Positions 38,714-49,030 of a stretch of DNA of 64,000 nt are shown here, in pieces. Every line of letters begins with the position of its first letter. Position 1 is the stretch's first letter. The notes under the pieces were generated by a model. It did no database searches, had not been told where the DNA came from, and saw only the letters and a program-made list of their open reading frames with translations. Location: positions 806,001 through 870,000 of the forward strand of contig NZ_CP012544.1 of NCBI RefSeq assembly GCF_004803815.1, given 5' to 3'. A program made the translations under genes and the position numbers. The DNA comes from Campylobacter showae. GTDB taxonomy: Bacteria > Campylobacterota > Campylobacteria > Campylobacterales > Campylobacteraceae.

Positions 38714-39715
38714 ATGAAAAAAAGTTTTTTCGCGCTTAGCTTGCTTTCAAGCTTTTTGTTTGCCGCGGAGGTAAATATCTACTCTGCGCGTCACTACGAC
38801 GCCGACAGCGAGCTTTATAAGCTTTTCGAGCAAAAAACGGGCATCAAGGTAAACGCCACGCAGGCAAAAGCCGGCGAGCTAATCAAAAAGCTCGAAGTTG
38901 AAGGGGGTAGCTCCGCGGCGGATATCTTTATCACCGCAGACGCTGGAAATTTCTACACCGCAAAGACTAAAGGCGTGTTGCAAGCGGTCAAATCAGAAAC
39001 TCTGGAAAAAATCGTACCACAGCAGTATAGAGACAACGACAGCCAGTGGTTTGCTATCTCAAAACGCGCTAGAGTCATCGTTTATGATAAAAGAGACTTC
39101 AATCCTAAAGGCATCAAGGACTACGAAGATCTAGCAAAACCGGAGCTAAAAGGCAAACTGTTAATCAGAAGCGCGACGGCTCCGTATAGCAAGTCGCTGC
39201 TAGCTGCTATCATCGAGGCTGACGGCAAAGACGCGGCTACTAAATGGGCGGAAGGCACGCTAAAAAATCTAGCCCGCGATCCAAAAGGCGGCGATAGGGA
39301 TCAGGCTAAGGCCATCTACGCTGGTGAGGGCGACGTAGCGGTTATGAACACCTACTACATAGGCCTCATGCTAACCTCTCCAAAAGCCGAAGACGTGGAG
39401 GCTGCGAAAAATTTGGGTATAATTTTTCCAAATCAGGACAATCGCGGCACGCACGTAAATATCAGCGGTATCGCGCTAACAAAGGCTGCTAAAAATAAAG
39501 AAAACGCAGTTAAATTTATGGAGTTTATGGTGAGCCCTGAGGCGCAAAAGATACTTGCGGGTATAAATTTCGAGTATCCGATCAACGCAGAGGTCGAGCC
39601 TAGCGACATCGTAAAAGGCTTTGGTAAATTTAAAGAAGACTCCACTCCGCTTTATAAAAGCGTGCAAAACACGAACGAAGCTATTAAAATTTACGACGTA
39701 GCCGGCTGGAAATAA
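38714..39715 (+). CDS. fbpA: Ferric-iron-binding periplasmic protein (FbpA-like)
   Basis: A 333-residue type 2 solute-binding protein with signal peptide (1-18). The mature protein starts EVNIYSARHYDAD, typical of Fe3+-binding FbpA/FutA proteins, and has the adjacent tyrosines MNTYYIG near 213 that bind iron in the family; the early Tyr of SARHYD is also conserved. It should deliver free or citrate-bound Fe3+ to the permease encoded next. C. jejuni cFbpA (Cj0175c) is the closest known counterpart. The stop shares a base with the fbpB ATG (TAATG). Confidence 0.93.
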   Translation: MKKSFFALSLLSSFLFAAEVNIYSARHYDADSELYKLFEQKTGIKVNATQAKAGELIKKLEVEGGSSAADIFITADAGNFYTAKTKGVLQAVKSETLEKIVPQQYRDNDSQWFAISKRARVIVYDKRDFNPKGIKDYEDLAKPELKGKLLIRSATAPYSKSLLAAIIEADGKDAATKWAEGTLKNLARDPKGGDRDQAKAIYAGEGDVAVMNTYYIGLMLTSPKAEDVEAAKNLGIIFPNQDNRGTHVNISGIALTKAAKNKENAVKFMEFMVSPEAQKILAGINFEYPINAEVEPSDIVKGFGKFKEDSTPLYKSVQNTNEAIKIYDVAGWK

Positions 39716-41271
39716 TGAAAGTAAAATTCGGGGCGATTTTGATCGCCCTTATCGTTTTGATCCCCATTTTTAGCATATTTTTCGAGATCGCTTTGGGCGA
39801 CTACTCCTTGCTCGAGCATTTTTTTAAGTATCTTTTTATGAGGTATATCCAAGGTACTTTTGCCGTCGCGGCGGGCGTTTTGGCGCTTAGTCTCGTTATC
39901 GCCGTAGTTTCTGCATGGCTGGTGGCGAACTACCGCTTTGCGCTATCAAATTTCTTTGAATATGCCCTCATCCTTCCGTTTGCGATTCCTGCTTATATAT
40001 TTAGCTTTTGCTACGTCGGGATTATGGATTACGGTGGATATTTTCATCAAATTTTTGGCTTTAGGTTAGAGTTTATGAATATCTACGGAGCGATTTTTGT
40101 GCTGTCGTTGTCGCTTTATCCATACATCTATATGTTTGCCAAAACCTCGTTTAAAACGCAGTCCGCAGCGATTTACGATGTTTGTAAAATTTATAAGCTC
40201 TCAGGCGCCGCCGTGTTTTTTAGGGTTGCGATATTTCTGTCACGTCCGGCGATCGTGGGCGGAGCGATGCTGGTGCTCATGGAGACGCTTAGCGATTACG
40301 GCACGGCGGCTTATTACGGCGTAGAGACTTTTAGCGCGGGCATTTTTAAGCTATGGTTTGACATGGGCGACTCGTACTCCGCGTCAGTGCTAGCGGGGCT
40401 TTTGATGATGTTCGTGTTTGTTTTGATGATATTTGAGCACGTTAATAAAAACTCTAAAAAATACAGCTTCTCCACGCACGACACCTCCAAATTTACGCAA
40501 AAAAAGGAGCTTGGTAAATTTGGCTCGGCGGCGGCGTTTTTGTGGTGCGCGAGCGTGTTTTGTCTGGCGTTTGCCTTTCCTTTTACCTGGCTTTTGTATT
40601 GGAGTATTCACGAGCTGGATAGTTTTAAATTTGAGTTTGTACAGATGGCGGCAAATTCGCTTCTGATGGCTGCAGGCGCAGCGATACTCATCACGGCGGT
40701 GAGTTTTTTCCTCGTTTTTGCGACGAGACTTATAAAAAACAAAGCGCTAAACGCCTTTTTGCTAAAATCTGTCTCGCTAGGCTACGCGCTGCCGGGCGCT
40801 AGTATCGGGCTTTGCGTGATGATAGTTTTTGGTTATATTGACCGAAATTTCGGTACGCATCTACTCTCGTCGAGCTTTGTAGTGCTGATTTTTGGCTACG
40901 TCGTGCGCTTTTTGGCGACCTCGATATATGCCGTCGAGAGCGGATACACCAAGATCCCGGCAAGCATCGACGATGCCGCGCTTTTGCTAAACGGCTCGCG
41001 GTTAAATTTGTTTTTCAAAGTGCATTTTCCGCTGCTTCGCCACTTTTTCTTTCTCTCGCTCATCGTCGTTTTTATCGACATCATTAAGGAGTTGCCGCTT
41101 AGCCTCATTTTGCGGCCTTTGGGCTTTGAGACGCTTAGTATCAGGGCGTTTTTCTACGCTGCTGACGAGAGGCTTTATGCTGCGGCTCTGCCGTCGTTTC
41201 TCATCGTTTCGATGTCGCTAGTTGCCGTCCTTTGGCTAGAGATAATCTCCAGAAAAAAACAAGAAAGATAA
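39715..41271 (+). CDS. fbpB: Ferric-iron ABC transporter permease
   Basis: A 518-residue fused permease with about twelve helices and two binding-protein-dependent transport domains. EAA-like loops are visible at VCKIYKLSGAAVFFRVAIFL near 150-170 and IDDAALLLNGSRLNLFFKVHFPLL near 418-440, which contact the ATPase. The double-length architecture is normal for FbpB. It overlaps fbpA by one base and lies four bases before fbpC. Confidence 0.93.
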   Translation: MKVKFGAILIALIVLIPIFSIFFEIALGDYSLLEHFFKYLFMRYIQGTFAVAAGVLALSLVIAVVSAWLVANYRFALSNFFEYALILPFAIPAYIFSFCYVGIMDYGGYFHQIFGFRLEFMNIYGAIFVLSLSLYPYIYMFAKTSFKTQSAAIYDVCKIYKLSGAAVFFRVAIFLSRPAIVGGAMLVLMETLSDYGTAAYYGVETFSAGIFKLWFDMGDSYSASVLAGLLMMFVFVLMIFEHVNKNSKKYSFSTHDTSKFTQKKELGKFGSAAAFLWCASVFCLAFAFPFTWLLYWSIHELDSFKFEFVQMAANSLLMAAGAAILITAVSFFLVFATRLIKNKALNAFLLKSVSLGYALPGASIGLCVMIVFGYIDRNFGTHLLSSSFVVLIFGYVVRFLATSIYAVESGYTKIPASIDDAALLLNGSRLNLFFKVHFPLLRHFFFLSLIVVFIDIIKELPLSLILRPLGFETLSIRAFFYAADERLYAAALPSFLIVSMSLVAVLWLEIISRKKQER

Positions 41272-41275
41272 AAAC

Positions 41276-42202
41276 ATGGCTGAAATTTTAAAAGTCGTAA
41301 ATTTAAACAAGAAATTCGGAAATTTAGAGGTTTTAAAGGACGTAAATTTAAGCCTTAACGAGGGCGAAATTTTAAGCATTTTAGGCGATAGCGGCTGCGG
41401 CAAAAGCACACTTTTGCGCATTATAGCGGGACTTGAGACGCCAAGCGGCGGGCAAATCGCCGTAAAAGACGGCTTCGGTACGGCTATGATGTTTCAGAGC
41501 TACGCGCTTTTTCCTCATTTAAGCGTATGTAAAAACGTAGAATTTGCGCTGTGGCGACTCCCTAGCGCCGAGCGAGCCCAAAGGAGCGCGCAGCTGCTGG
41601 AGAAATTTAAAATCTCCGAACTAAAGGACAAAACTCCCGATCAAATTTCGGGCGGTCAAGCGCAAAGAACGGCCTTTGCCAGAGCCGTAGCAAACCGCGA
41701 AAAGCTGCTTTTGCTCGATGAGCCCTTCGCAAACCTTGATCGCAACCTAAAAAGCGCGCTAAGAGGCGAGCTAAAACAGATGATAAAGGCAAACGGCATC
41801 AGTGCGGTCATGGTAACGCACGATAAAGAGGACGCCTTTTTGCTAAGCGATAAAATCGCGCTGATAAAAGGCGGCAAGGTCCTAGCTTTCGGCGCGCCCA
41901 GGGAGCTGTATTTTAACCCAGCTTCTTACGAGATCGCTTGCTTTTTGGGCGATATGAATTTGATCGATGAGCGGGATGCGCAAAATTTGCCGGCTGAATT
42001 TAGAGCGTGGCTGGAGCAAAGAAACTTTATGTTTCGTCCGGAGCTAATAATAAGCGGCGAGAAATACGAAGCAGACGTGACTGAAGCAAAGTTTTTAGGC
42101 ACATTTTACGAGTTAAATTTGGAGTTTTGCGGAGTTAAATTTAAAGCCGTCGTTAGCTCAAATTTGCAGATTTGCGATAAATTTAAATTTGACCTGGCTT
42201 AA
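41276..42202 (+). CDS. fbpC: Ferric-iron ABC transporter ATP-binding protein
   Basis: A 308-residue ABC ATPase: Walker A GDSGCGKSTLLRI (about 38-50), Q-loop MMFQSYALFPH, signature ISGGQAQRTAFARAVA, Walker B LLLLDEPFANLD and switch His in VTHDKEDAF. A C-terminal domain of about 90 residues with beta-strand character follows, in the place of the regulatory domain of FbpC. Last gene of the fbpABC operon. The region up to the next gene shows no clear terminator. Confidence 0.93.
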   Translation: MAEILKVVNLNKKFGNLEVLKDVNLSLNEGEILSILGDSGCGKSTLLRIIAGLETPSGGQIAVKDGFGTAMMFQSYALFPHLSVCKNVEFALWRLPSAERAQRSAQLLEKFKISELKDKTPDQISGGQAQRTAFARAVANREKLLLLDEPFANLDRNLKSALRGELKQMIKANGISAVMVTHDKEDAFLLSDKIALIKGGKVLAFGAPRELYFNPASYEIACFLGDMNLIDERDAQNLPAEFRAWLEQRNFMFRPELIISGEKYEADVTEAKFLGTFYELNLEFCGVKFKAVVSSNLQICDKFKFDLA

Positions 42203-42279
42203 ATTTGGACGGGCTTAGTATAGCCGCGCGATTTTTTATCGTCTAAATTTGCCTAAAACGCAAATTTGACGAATTTGGC

Positions 42280-42873
42280 TTAGTCTTGATTGCGGTTTTC
42301 GACGTAATCCACTCTCGACCAGGCAAGCACGTAGATAAACCCTAACGCTAGATAGATGCCAAGCACCGCAAGCTCGATAGGGTAGGGATCGCGCAGGGCT
42401 TTGGTTAGTAAAAGCTTTAGCGCCGCAGCGATAAAAGTGCCGATCACGCAAAGTACGGCATAGCCTGAAAACATGGCGTTTTGCGTGACGTCACCGAGTT
42501 TTAAATTTATCTTTATCCAAAGCAAAAAGGCAAGCACCGCCGTGCCGCAAATGACGAAAAATAGGACCTTGTGCGTGCTGGCTGGTGCGTAGTTTGTGCT
42601 AAAACTTAGCAAAATCATTGTGCTGCTAATAGCGATAAAAATGCGGTAAAGCTTAAACACGCCTCCGCCTGCGAGTTTGTTTACCTTTGATATAGCGCCG
42701 TAAAGGCAGATGACGGAGACGAATAACATCGCTACGCGCGCGCTCGTTGCGATATCAAAGAGGCTTTTTGGTAAAACCATCTCTTGCGAGAGCAAATTTA
42801 AAATAACCAAAATCCCCGACGTCATACCGAGCGTCCTTGCCGTACTTATGCGTCCTATAAAGTTTTCTTGCAT
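42280..42873 (-). CDS. Multi-pass membrane protein of the amplified family (copy A)
   Basis: A 197-residue intact copy with six predicted helices (about 18-34, 43-62, 78-96, 104-124, 138-158, 168-186). The family motif reads INLKLGDVTQNAMFSGYAV and the end motif VLAWSRVDYVEN. These are closest to copies D and F. It stands alone between two iron/metal ABC importers, convergent with fbpC. SD AAAAGGAAAAA precedes the ATG. No recognised function; see the finding on this family. Confidence 0.8.
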   Translation of the reverse strand: MQENFIGRISTARTLGMTSGILVILNLLSQEMVLPKSLFDIATSARVAMLFVSVICLYGAISKVNKLAGGGVFKLYRIFIAISSTMILLSFSTNYAPASTHKVLFFVICGTAVLAFLLWIKINLKLGDVTQNAMFSGYAVLCVIGTFIAAALKLLLTKALRDPYPIELAVLGIYLALGFIYVLAWSRVDYVENRNQD

Positions 42874-43166
42874 ATTTTTCCTTTTATTAAGTTAATAAAA
42901 ATTTTACACAAACAAGTTTAAAATATTTATTAAATTTAACCTAGCAGGCCGGGTAAAAATCACGGCATAAAAATACAAAAAAGAGAAGTCATAAGCAGGA
43001 AAAAGTATCGTTTGCGTCAAATTTGAGTTTCTAGAATGAAAGATGATTTGAGACCGCAAACAGGAAAATAGAATTTACGCCTGATAAATTTGGGTGGCTT
43101 ACGTGTAGTTTAATAAACGCCGCAAAGCTCGTAGTCTGCGCAAATTACTAATCTAAAATTTTAAAT

Positions 43167-43239
43167 AATCGGCAAATTTCACGAACTTGTAAATTTCAAA
43201 ATACATAAAATTTTACGCACAGCGCAAAATTTGCCGATT
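43167..43239. repeat. Hairpin downstream of the metal-chelate ABC operon
   Basis: Perfect 13-bp arms AATCGGCAAATTT/AAATTTGCCGATT (43167-43179 and 43227-43239) enclose a second pair GTAAATTT/AAATTTTAC. It begins 14 bases beyond the ATPase stop and may end that operon, although no T-run follows. The remaining part of 42874-43166 is AT-rich and shows nothing else. Confidence 0.6.
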
Positions 43240-43252
43240 AATAACCCAAAAA

Positions 43253-44026
43253 CTACTTCACCTGCGCGCTAAAAATCTGTGTGATACTGGGTATCTGCTC
43301 GCCCGCAACGTCAAATTCCGCCGTTTTCATCCGCACGCGGTAAAGCGCGTTTAAATTTTCCTCGTTCAAAACCTCGGCGCTGGGCCCGTAAACGTAGCTA
43401 AGATCGTCTTTTAAAATGAGCGTGCGGTCTGCCACCGCAAGAGCGTGGTTTGGCTGATGCGTGGTAAAAACGATGCTGGCGTTGCTTTTTTGCTTTAAAT
43501 TTACGATGAGGCTTAGCACGCGGTCTTGGTTTTTTATATCAAGCGCGCTGGCAGGCTCGTCCAAAAATAAAATTTCGCTCTTGCTCGCGATTGCCCTGGC
43601 AAAGAGCACGAGCTGCTTTTGACCGCCCGAGAGCGAGTTAAAGCGCTTGTTTTTCAGATGCGAGATTTCAAGGCTCTCAAGCGCGTCCAGGCAGATCTGC
43701 ACGTCGCGTTTGCTCGGCTTTGAAAATAGCGAAATATCGCGCACGCGTCCCATCGCCACGATGTCTTGCACGCTGTAATCAAACGCCACGCTAAAGCTTT
43801 GCGGCAGAAAGCCGAATTTTGCCTGCGTACTAAGATGCCCTTCTTTGAGGCCTAGAATTCCCATCATGCACGACATCAGCGTGCTTTTGCCCTGACCGTT
43901 AAGTCCTAAAATCGCTAAAATTTGACCCCGCTCAATCTCAAAGCTCAATTTTTTAAAAAGAAATTTGCCCTCTTCGTAGAAAAATCCAGCGTCTTTGATC
44001 GAGAGCAAACTACCTTCTGTTCGCAT
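43253..44026 (-). CDS. ABC transporter ATP-binding protein (FecE/BtuD type)
   Basis: A 257-residue ABC ATPase: Walker A GLNGQGKSTLMSC, Q-loop FLPQSFSV, signature LSGGQKQLVLFARAIA, Walker B ILFLDEPASALD and switch His in FTTHQPNHAL. It belongs with the FecCD-type permease whose 3' end it overlaps by 17 bases. This ATPase family drives import of iron-siderophore, haem or cobalamin-like chelates. The substrate is not defined by the sequence. Third gene of the leftward operon. Confidence 0.92.
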   Translation of the reverse strand: MRTEGSLLSIKDAGFFYEEGKFLFKKLSFEIERGQILAILGLNGQGKSTLMSCMMGILGLKEGHLSTQAKFGFLPQSFSVAFDYSVQDIVAMGRVRDISLFSKPSKRDVQICLDALESLEISHLKNKRFNSLSGGQKQLVLFARAIASKSEILFLDEPASALDIKNQDRVLSLIVNLKQKSNASIVFTTHQPNHALAVADRTLILKDDLSYVYGPSAEVLNEENLNALYRVRMKTAEFDVAGEQIPSITQIFSAQVK

Positions 44027-44987
44027 CGGCGCTCCTTTTTAAGAGGATGGCGAATGTCGGGCTGCCGATGAGCGCGGAGATGATGCTAAGCGGCACTTCG
44101 CTAGAGCTGATCGAGCGCGATACGTCGTCGATAGCGAGCATAAAAACGGCTCCCGCGACGAAGCAAGCGGGCATGGAGCGCAAGTGATCGCTGCCAAATA
44201 TCATCCTGGCTACGTGCGGTACCACCAGGCCGATCCAGCCGATGTTTCCGCTAACGCTGACCTGCGCGGCGACTAGCAGGGTGCAGATGACGAGGATGAC
44301 CGAGCGCAGCCGCACGATGTTTACGCCGAGCACCTTTAGATCGCCGTCTTCGAGGCTGAGTAGGTTAAATCGCCACCGCATCGCGATGAGCGCCGCGACG
44401 CAGGGCGCCGAAACGGCGGCGAGCATGACGAGCTTGTCGTAATCAGCCCGCACAAAGCTGCCAAGCAGCCAATAGATGATGTTTGGCAGCACGTCTTCGT
44501 TGTCGGCTAGATACTGTACGAGGCTCGTTAGCGCGGCAAAAACGCCGTTTATGACGATGCCAGCTAGGATGAGCGAAAAGACGTCGCTGCGCGAGACGAA
44601 TTTGGCGATAAAATAGAGCATAAAAAGCGCTGCAAGCCCGAAAAAGAAGGCAAAGCCTACGATAAAATAGGAGCCAAAACCTAGCATGATACAAAGCGCG
44701 CCGCCAAATGCCGCCGCGGTGCTAACGCCTACGATGTGCGGGCCTACGAGCGGGTTTTTAAACACCGCCTGAAGCGCGAGGCCGCTAAGCGCCAGTATCC
44801 CGCCGCAAAGGCTCGAAAGTAGGGCGCGCGGGATGCGGATATCTAGCACAACGCTCTTTGCCGTCTCGTCGGCGGAGGAGCCGAGTAAAATTTTACCCGT
44901 CTCCTCTAGGCTAACCGGATACTGCCCGATGCCCAGCGATACCGCAAATAGCAGGATCCAGAGCAGCAGCAGGGCGGAAAATTTCAT
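44010..44987 (-). CDS. ABC transporter permease (FecCD/BtuC family)
   Basis: A 325-residue permease of the FecCD/BtuC family with about ten helices. Family marks are RIPRALLSSLCGGILALSGLALQAVFKNPLVGPHIVGVS, GNIGWIGLVVPHVARMIFGSDH and the C-terminal GSPTFAILLKR. The start overlaps the solute-binding gene's stop by four bases. As a homodimer it forms the channel for an iron-chelate or corrinoid importer. GC is relatively high in this operon. Confidence 0.93.
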   Translation of the reverse strand: MKFSALLLLWILLFAVSLGIGQYPVSLEETGKILLGSSADETAKSVVLDIRIPRALLSSLCGGILALSGLALQAVFKNPLVGPHIVGVSTAAAFGGALCIMLGFGSYFIVGFAFFFGLAALFMLYFIAKFVSRSDVFSLILAGIVINGVFAALTSLVQYLADNEDVLPNIIYWLLGSFVRADYDKLVMLAAVSAPCVAALIAMRWRFNLLSLEDGDLKVLGVNIVRLRSVILVICTLLVAAQVSVSGNIGWIGLVVPHVARMIFGSDHLRSMPACFVAGAVFMLAIDDVSRSISSSEVPLSIISALIGSPTFAILLKRSADANRR

Positions 44988-46018
44988 TTATAGCTCGTGC
45001 GGTAGAATTTTTGATAAAATTCCTCCACTTTTTTGTCAAACTCCGCCTCGTCAAAGTGCGTCGGATAGAGCTTCATCGCTAGCCACCACTCGCCAAGCGC
45101 CATGGCTTCGGCGGTCGGATAGCCCCACGCTTTGGCGTATTCGGGCATCATGTAAATTTTATCCTCTTTGACCGCGCTCAAATTTACAAGCTGCGGGTTG
45201 GATTTAAGCTCGGCGGGCACCTGAGGGTAGCGATCCTGCACGAAGATCATCTGCGGCGCCCACGCTAAAACTTGCTCTGCAGATACCTGTTTGTAGCCTT
45301 TTATACTCTCTGCCGCGACGTTTTGCGCGCCTGCACGCATAAACATTATGCCCGTGTATTTGCCGCTGCCGTAGGTCGTGAGATCGGGATTTGCCATGTA
45401 AATTTTAGGCCTTTTATCCACGATGAAGTCGCTAAATTTAGCCTTTAGCTGCTCTTGTGAGGTTTTGACGAAGCTTATGAGCTCGGCGGCCTCTTTTTCG
45501 CGGTTTGCGACTTTGCCAAGAAGCTCGATCCCGTCGTAAAAGCCCTCGGTGTAGGCCGCTTCGTCGTCTTTGAAGGTCGGATTTAGCTTGCTCTTATCGG
45601 CGGCGTCGCTGCGCTGAAAGCTAACGGCGACGACAGGGATTTTGAGCTCGCTCATCTTATCGATGTATTCTTGTGGGATGTAGTTTGTGACGATCACGAC
45701 GTCGGGCTTTAGCTTAAGCACCGCTTCGTAGTTGATGACCTTTAGATCGCCAGGCGTCTGCATGTCTTTTAGGCTTGGCGCTAGGCGGACGTAGTTTTTG
45801 CCGAGCGACTTTTCCCATGACTCCTGAATGCCGACAACTTTATCCAGCGCGTTTAGCTCATTGAGCGCGTTTAGGCTTTGGTGCTGAAGCACGACTATGC
45901 GCTTAACCTCATCCGGTAGCGTGACATCGCGGCCTAGCTGATCGGTTACGACGCGATCGGCAAAAAGCGAACTCGCGCACAGCGCAAGAGCTAGCGCGAA
46001 AGAGTGAGGCTTACTCAT
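44984..46018 (-). CDS. Periplasmic metal-chelate-binding protein (FecB/BtuF-like)
   Basis: A 344-residue solute-binding protein with a signal peptide (about 1-20) and the two-lobe, single-helix-linker pattern of type 3 (helical backbone) binding proteins: VVTDQLGRDVTLPDEVKRIVVL at the start, LKPDVVIVTNYIP, and a C-terminal AWGYPTAEAMALGEWWLA. Ligand candidates are ferric siderophore, haem or another metal complex; nothing specific is visible. First gene of the leftward three-gene importer operon, with a -10 box 22 bases upstream. Confidence 0.88.
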   Translation of the reverse strand: MSKPHSFALALALCASSLFADRVVTDQLGRDVTLPDEVKRIVVLQHQSLNALNELNALDKVVGIQESWEKSLGKNYVRLAPSLKDMQTPGDLKVINYEAVLKLKPDVVIVTNYIPQEYIDKMSELKIPVVAVSFQRSDAADKSKLNPTFKDDEAAYTEGFYDGIELLGKVANREKEAAELISFVKTSQEQLKAKFSDFIVDKRPKIYMANPDLTTYGSGKYTGIMFMRAGAQNVAAESIKGYKQVSAEQVLAWAPQMIFVQDRYPQVPAELKSNPQLVNLSAVKEDKIYMMPEYAKAWGYPTAEAMALGEWWLAMKLYPTHFDEAEFDKKVEEFYQKFYRTSYK

Positions 46019-46039
46019 GTTTTTTCCTTAAGTTTTTAA

Positions 46040-46045
46040 ATTATA
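46040..46045 (-). promoter_or_regulatory. Candidate -10 box of the metal-chelate importer operon
   Basis: TATAAT on the minus strand, 22 bases upstream of the binding-protein start, in very AT-rich DNA. A Fur box is expected for such an operon but I cannot identify one with confidence. Confidence 0.45.
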
Positions 46046-46242
46046 TTTATTTATTGGCTTAGAATTGGTATTTTTAACCCATAAATAAATAGTAGTATAT
46101 TACAAGAACGGCGATGAATTTATTATAAATTTGCAGATTTTGTTTTACGGGTAAATTTGAGGGGCGACATTGGTGTAGTTTTTGATAAATTTAGCGAAAC
46201 GACAAGCGTGGTAGCTGCGATGAAATTTGAAATTTATAAATT

Positions 46243-46944
46243 TTAAGGCTGCGCAAGAGTGATATTTTTGATCCTAGTCCAAGCTGCTAGTTCGTAAAGC
46301 GGGATTAAGAGCGCTATCGTAAGCAGCGCATACGGAGTTACTGAACCTTTAAGTGGCGAAATATCGATAAGCTGAAGCGCTGTGCACATAAAGGCTAAGC
46401 CTGGGTAGAAGTAGAAAGCACTGTTCTGCGTATCTTTGCCGAGCAGATAGTACGCAACGCCGAGCATAAGCCAAAAATAGATAGTTAGAATAGAGCCTAT
46501 AGTAAGAAATATCGTAATGGCCGAGCCTTGTATATTTAAAAAATTATTTGCGACTGATCTGATTACAGAATAAGCATTGTCGACAAAAGAGCCTCCGATC
46601 TGCGCCGCGGCATACTCTACCGCGCTAAAACCGACTTGACTTACCGAATACAATGCCATAGATAACCATAAAATCGCCATTAGCGCCGCTGCGATTAGCG
46701 CGGAGGAAGTTTTGATAAAAAGTTTGCTTGCGGATAGTTTGGAAATTTGTCTAGCGGCAAGAAGCCTAAAAATCATCGATGCGAGAAATATAAGCCAAAC
46801 GAAAAACACGGCGGTCAAAAAACCAGCCAGCGAGACGCGGCTACAAAATTCGCACAAAATCCAAATAGATATGTAGCCGCAGATTAGCAGAATATTAGAA
46901 GCTATGCCGCGGAATTTTATCTCGGTCAGGAGCTTCTGATTCAT
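46243..46944 (-). CDS. Multi-pass membrane protein of the amplified family (copy F)
   Basis: A 233-residue copy with about seven predicted helices, longer than copies A and E by an extra segment (about 95-135). It keeps the family start with an Arg-Gly before the first helix (KFRGIASNILL), the motif LLGKDTQNSAFYFYPG and the end motif AAWTRIKNI. It lies between the metal-chelate operon and rpoD on the same strand, with its own AAAGGCGCAAAG before the ATG. No function recognised. Confidence 0.75.
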   Translation of the reverse strand: MNQKLLTEIKFRGIASNILLICGYISIWILCEFCSRVSLAGFLTAVFFVWLIFLASMIFRLLAARQISKLSASKLFIKTSSALIAAALMAILWLSMALYSVSQVGFSAVEYAAAQIGGSFVDNAYSVIRSVANNFLNIQGSAITIFLTIGSILTIYFWLMLGVAYYLLGKDTQNSAFYFYPGLAFMCTALQLIDISPLKGSVTPYALLTIALLIPLYELAAWTRIKNITLAQP

Positions 46945-47021
46945 CTTTGCGCCTTTGGATTTTCTTTAAATTTGGTAGTTGATTTTATTTGCCGATCGGC
47001 TATAAAAGAGGAGGGCTAAAT

Positions 47022-48905
47022 TTAGCCCTCGATGTAGTTTTTGAGTTTTCTACCGACTTTTGGGTGCTTTAGTTTTTTGATCGCAGAGCTTTCGATCTGG
47101 CGGACGCGCTCGCGTGTTACGTTTAGCTCTTTGCCGATCTCTTCTAGCGTGCGGTCGCTCTCGTCATCTAAAAGGCCAAATCTCATCCTGATGACGGCTT
47201 TTTCGCGCTCGTTTAGCTGATCCAGGACTTCGTCGATCTGCTCTTTTAGATCGTTTTTTAGGATGTGATCCATCGGGCTTAGCGAGCTTCTATCCTCGAC
47301 AAAATCTCCAAATTTACCGTCGTCTTCGTTGCCGATAGGAGCTTCTAGGCTGATAGGCTCTTTGGTTATTTTGATGACCTGTTTTATCTTGTCCGCGCTT
47401 AGTCCGACCTCGGCTGCGATTACGTTTATATCAGGCTCTTTGCCTTCTTCTTGTAAGTATTTTCGGTTGATTTTGTTGATACGGTTTATCGTTTCTATCA
47501 TATGGATAGGTATGCGTATCGTGCGTGCTTGATCAGCGATAGCGCGGCTAATAGCCTGACGTATCCACCACGTCGCATAGGTAGAAAATTTATACCCTTT
47601 TTTATATTCAAATTTATCAACCGCTTTCATTAGCCCGATATTGCCCTCTTGAATCAAGTCTAAAAACGGCAAACCGCGGTTCGTGTAGCGCTTGGCGATA
47701 CTTACGACAAGACGTAAATTTGACTTTGCCATCCTAGCTTTTGCTTCGTCGGATATCTTTTTGCCGCGTTTGATCTGCTCTAAAATTTCCTTTAAAAGTA
47801 TCGGATCTAGGTTAAATCCGCTCTTGCTCGCTTCCTTGGTCGCAAATAGCTTTTTGATCTCCACGTAGGTTGATACCATCGTAGCCTCGGGTACTCGCGC
47901 GATTATATCTTCTTTGCTGAGCTTGATGATATCTTTTAGGATCGACTTGTGATTTTTCTTTAGCTCGTCGCTAAACATAGGCAGCTTATACTCGAGTCTT
48001 TTTAGCTCTCTGTCAAATTCATCATCGCTCTTTAGCGCCGTTTCCATCGACTTTACGATCTCGGTTATGAGCTTGCTGGTAGGGCCTAGATCCATTAGCT
48101 TGTCTTTTAAAATTTTCTTTTTAAACGCAAGCGTTATCTTTGCTAAAAACTCATCCTCAGTCTCTACTTCGTTTTGTTTATTTGCAGTTTTTAACCACTC
48201 TTTTTTGGCCTTTTCGAGCGCTTTAAAGCTTTCGATTACTTTTTCGGCTCGTTTGTCGTCTTTTTTATTGTGTTTTTTTGGCTTGGCTTCTTTCTCTTCG
48301 CCTTCCTCGACATCATCCTCGACTTCTTCGTTTTCTTCCTCTTCTTCGACCTCTTCGCTACCTTCCTCACCTTCGTCGTCAAAGCTTCTAAAAAGCTCTT
48401 TTACGCGGCGTTCGCGGTTTATAAGCGGCTCTTTGTAGTCAAGAATAAAATCGATAAGGTATGGTACCGAGCAAAATGCGTCGATGATGATATCTTCGCC
48501 AAGTTCGATTTTTTTGCTGATTTCTACTTCTTCTTCTTTGGTTAGTAGCGCGATTTGACCCATTTCGCGCAGATACATACGCACTGGGCTATCCGAGCGC
48601 GACCACTCGAGCAGGTCCGTTTCGCTGGCGAGGTCAAATTCTTCTTCCAGATTGTCGTCGGCTAGTTTTGCTAGCTCCTCGCGGCGCTTTTTAGCATCTT
48701 CGATGTTGCGCATTTTTGCGATTTCAGCCGAGGTTATGAGCTGGACTTTATTTTCTTTTGCCAGCGATTCTATTTTTTTTGCTATCGCTGCCGTCGGCGC
48801 TTTGTCTAGAAATTTAACAAGTTTTTCGTAAGTGATATAGCCTTTGGCATTTTCTTTGAAAAGCTCTTCTATGAGCGACAATGCCTCTTTTTTTGCGGTA
48901 CTCAT
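47022..48905 (-). CDS. rpoD: RNA polymerase primary sigma factor RpoD (sigma-70)
   Basis: A 627-residue housekeeping sigma factor. Region 1.1 is at the start, region 1.2 is [31 protein letters not shown], a long acidic insertion (about 180-230, [19 protein letters not shown]) separates it from region 2 ([59 protein letters not shown]), and region 4 ends [22 protein letters not shown] chose ATG 48905 (MSTAKKEA) over an upstream in-frame start at 48947 because it has AAGGA at the right distance and lies downstream of the -10 box at 48937-48942. Confidence 0.97.
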   Translation of the reverse strand: MSTAKKEALSLIEELFKENAKGYITYEKLVKFLDKAPTAAIAKKIESLAKENKVQLITSAEIAKMRNIEDAKKRREELAKLADDNLEEEFDLASETDLLEWSRSDSPVRMYLREMGQIALLTKEEEVEISKKIELGEDIIIDAFCSVPYLIDFILDYKEPLINRERRVKELFRSFDDEGEEGSEEVEEEEENEEVEDDVEEGEEKEAKPKKHNKKDDKRAEKVIESFKALEKAKKEWLKTANKQNEVETEDEFLAKITLAFKKKILKDKLMDLGPTSKLITEIVKSMETALKSDDEFDRELKRLEYKLPMFSDELKKNHKSILKDIIKLSKEDIIARVPEATMVSTYVEIKKLFATKEASKSGFNLDPILLKEILEQIKRGKKISDEAKARMAKSNLRLVVSIAKRYTNRGLPFLDLIQEGNIGLMKAVDKFEYKKGYKFSTYATWWIRQAISRAIADQARTIRIPIHMIETINRINKINRKYLQEEGKEPDINVIAAEVGLSADKIKQVIKITKEPISLEAPIGNEDDGKFGDFVEDRSSLSPMDHILKNDLKEQIDEVLDQLNEREKAVIRMRFGLLDDESDRTLEEIGKELNVTRERVRQIESSAIKKLKHPKVGRKLKNYIEG

Positions 48906-48936
48906 TCGGGATTCCTTCTTTTTGTAGAAAACGAGG

Positions 48937-48942
48937 ATTATA
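48937..48942 (-). promoter_or_regulatory. -10 box upstream of rpoD
   Basis: TATAAT on the minus strand, 32 bases upstream of the chosen rpoD start and inside the alternative longer reading frame, which argues for the shorter protein. Confidence 0.6.
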
Positions 48943-49030
48943 CCCAAACTTCTTTAAATATTAATAAAAATACGATTATTCGGGCGTTTTTATGTAGGCT
49001 AAATTTGCTGAAAATTTTATTAAATTTAAT

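Noticed and set aside
48067-48438. Serine-rich frame opposite rpoD
   Set aside because: It is the complement of the acidic low-complexity insertion of RpoD, not a gene.
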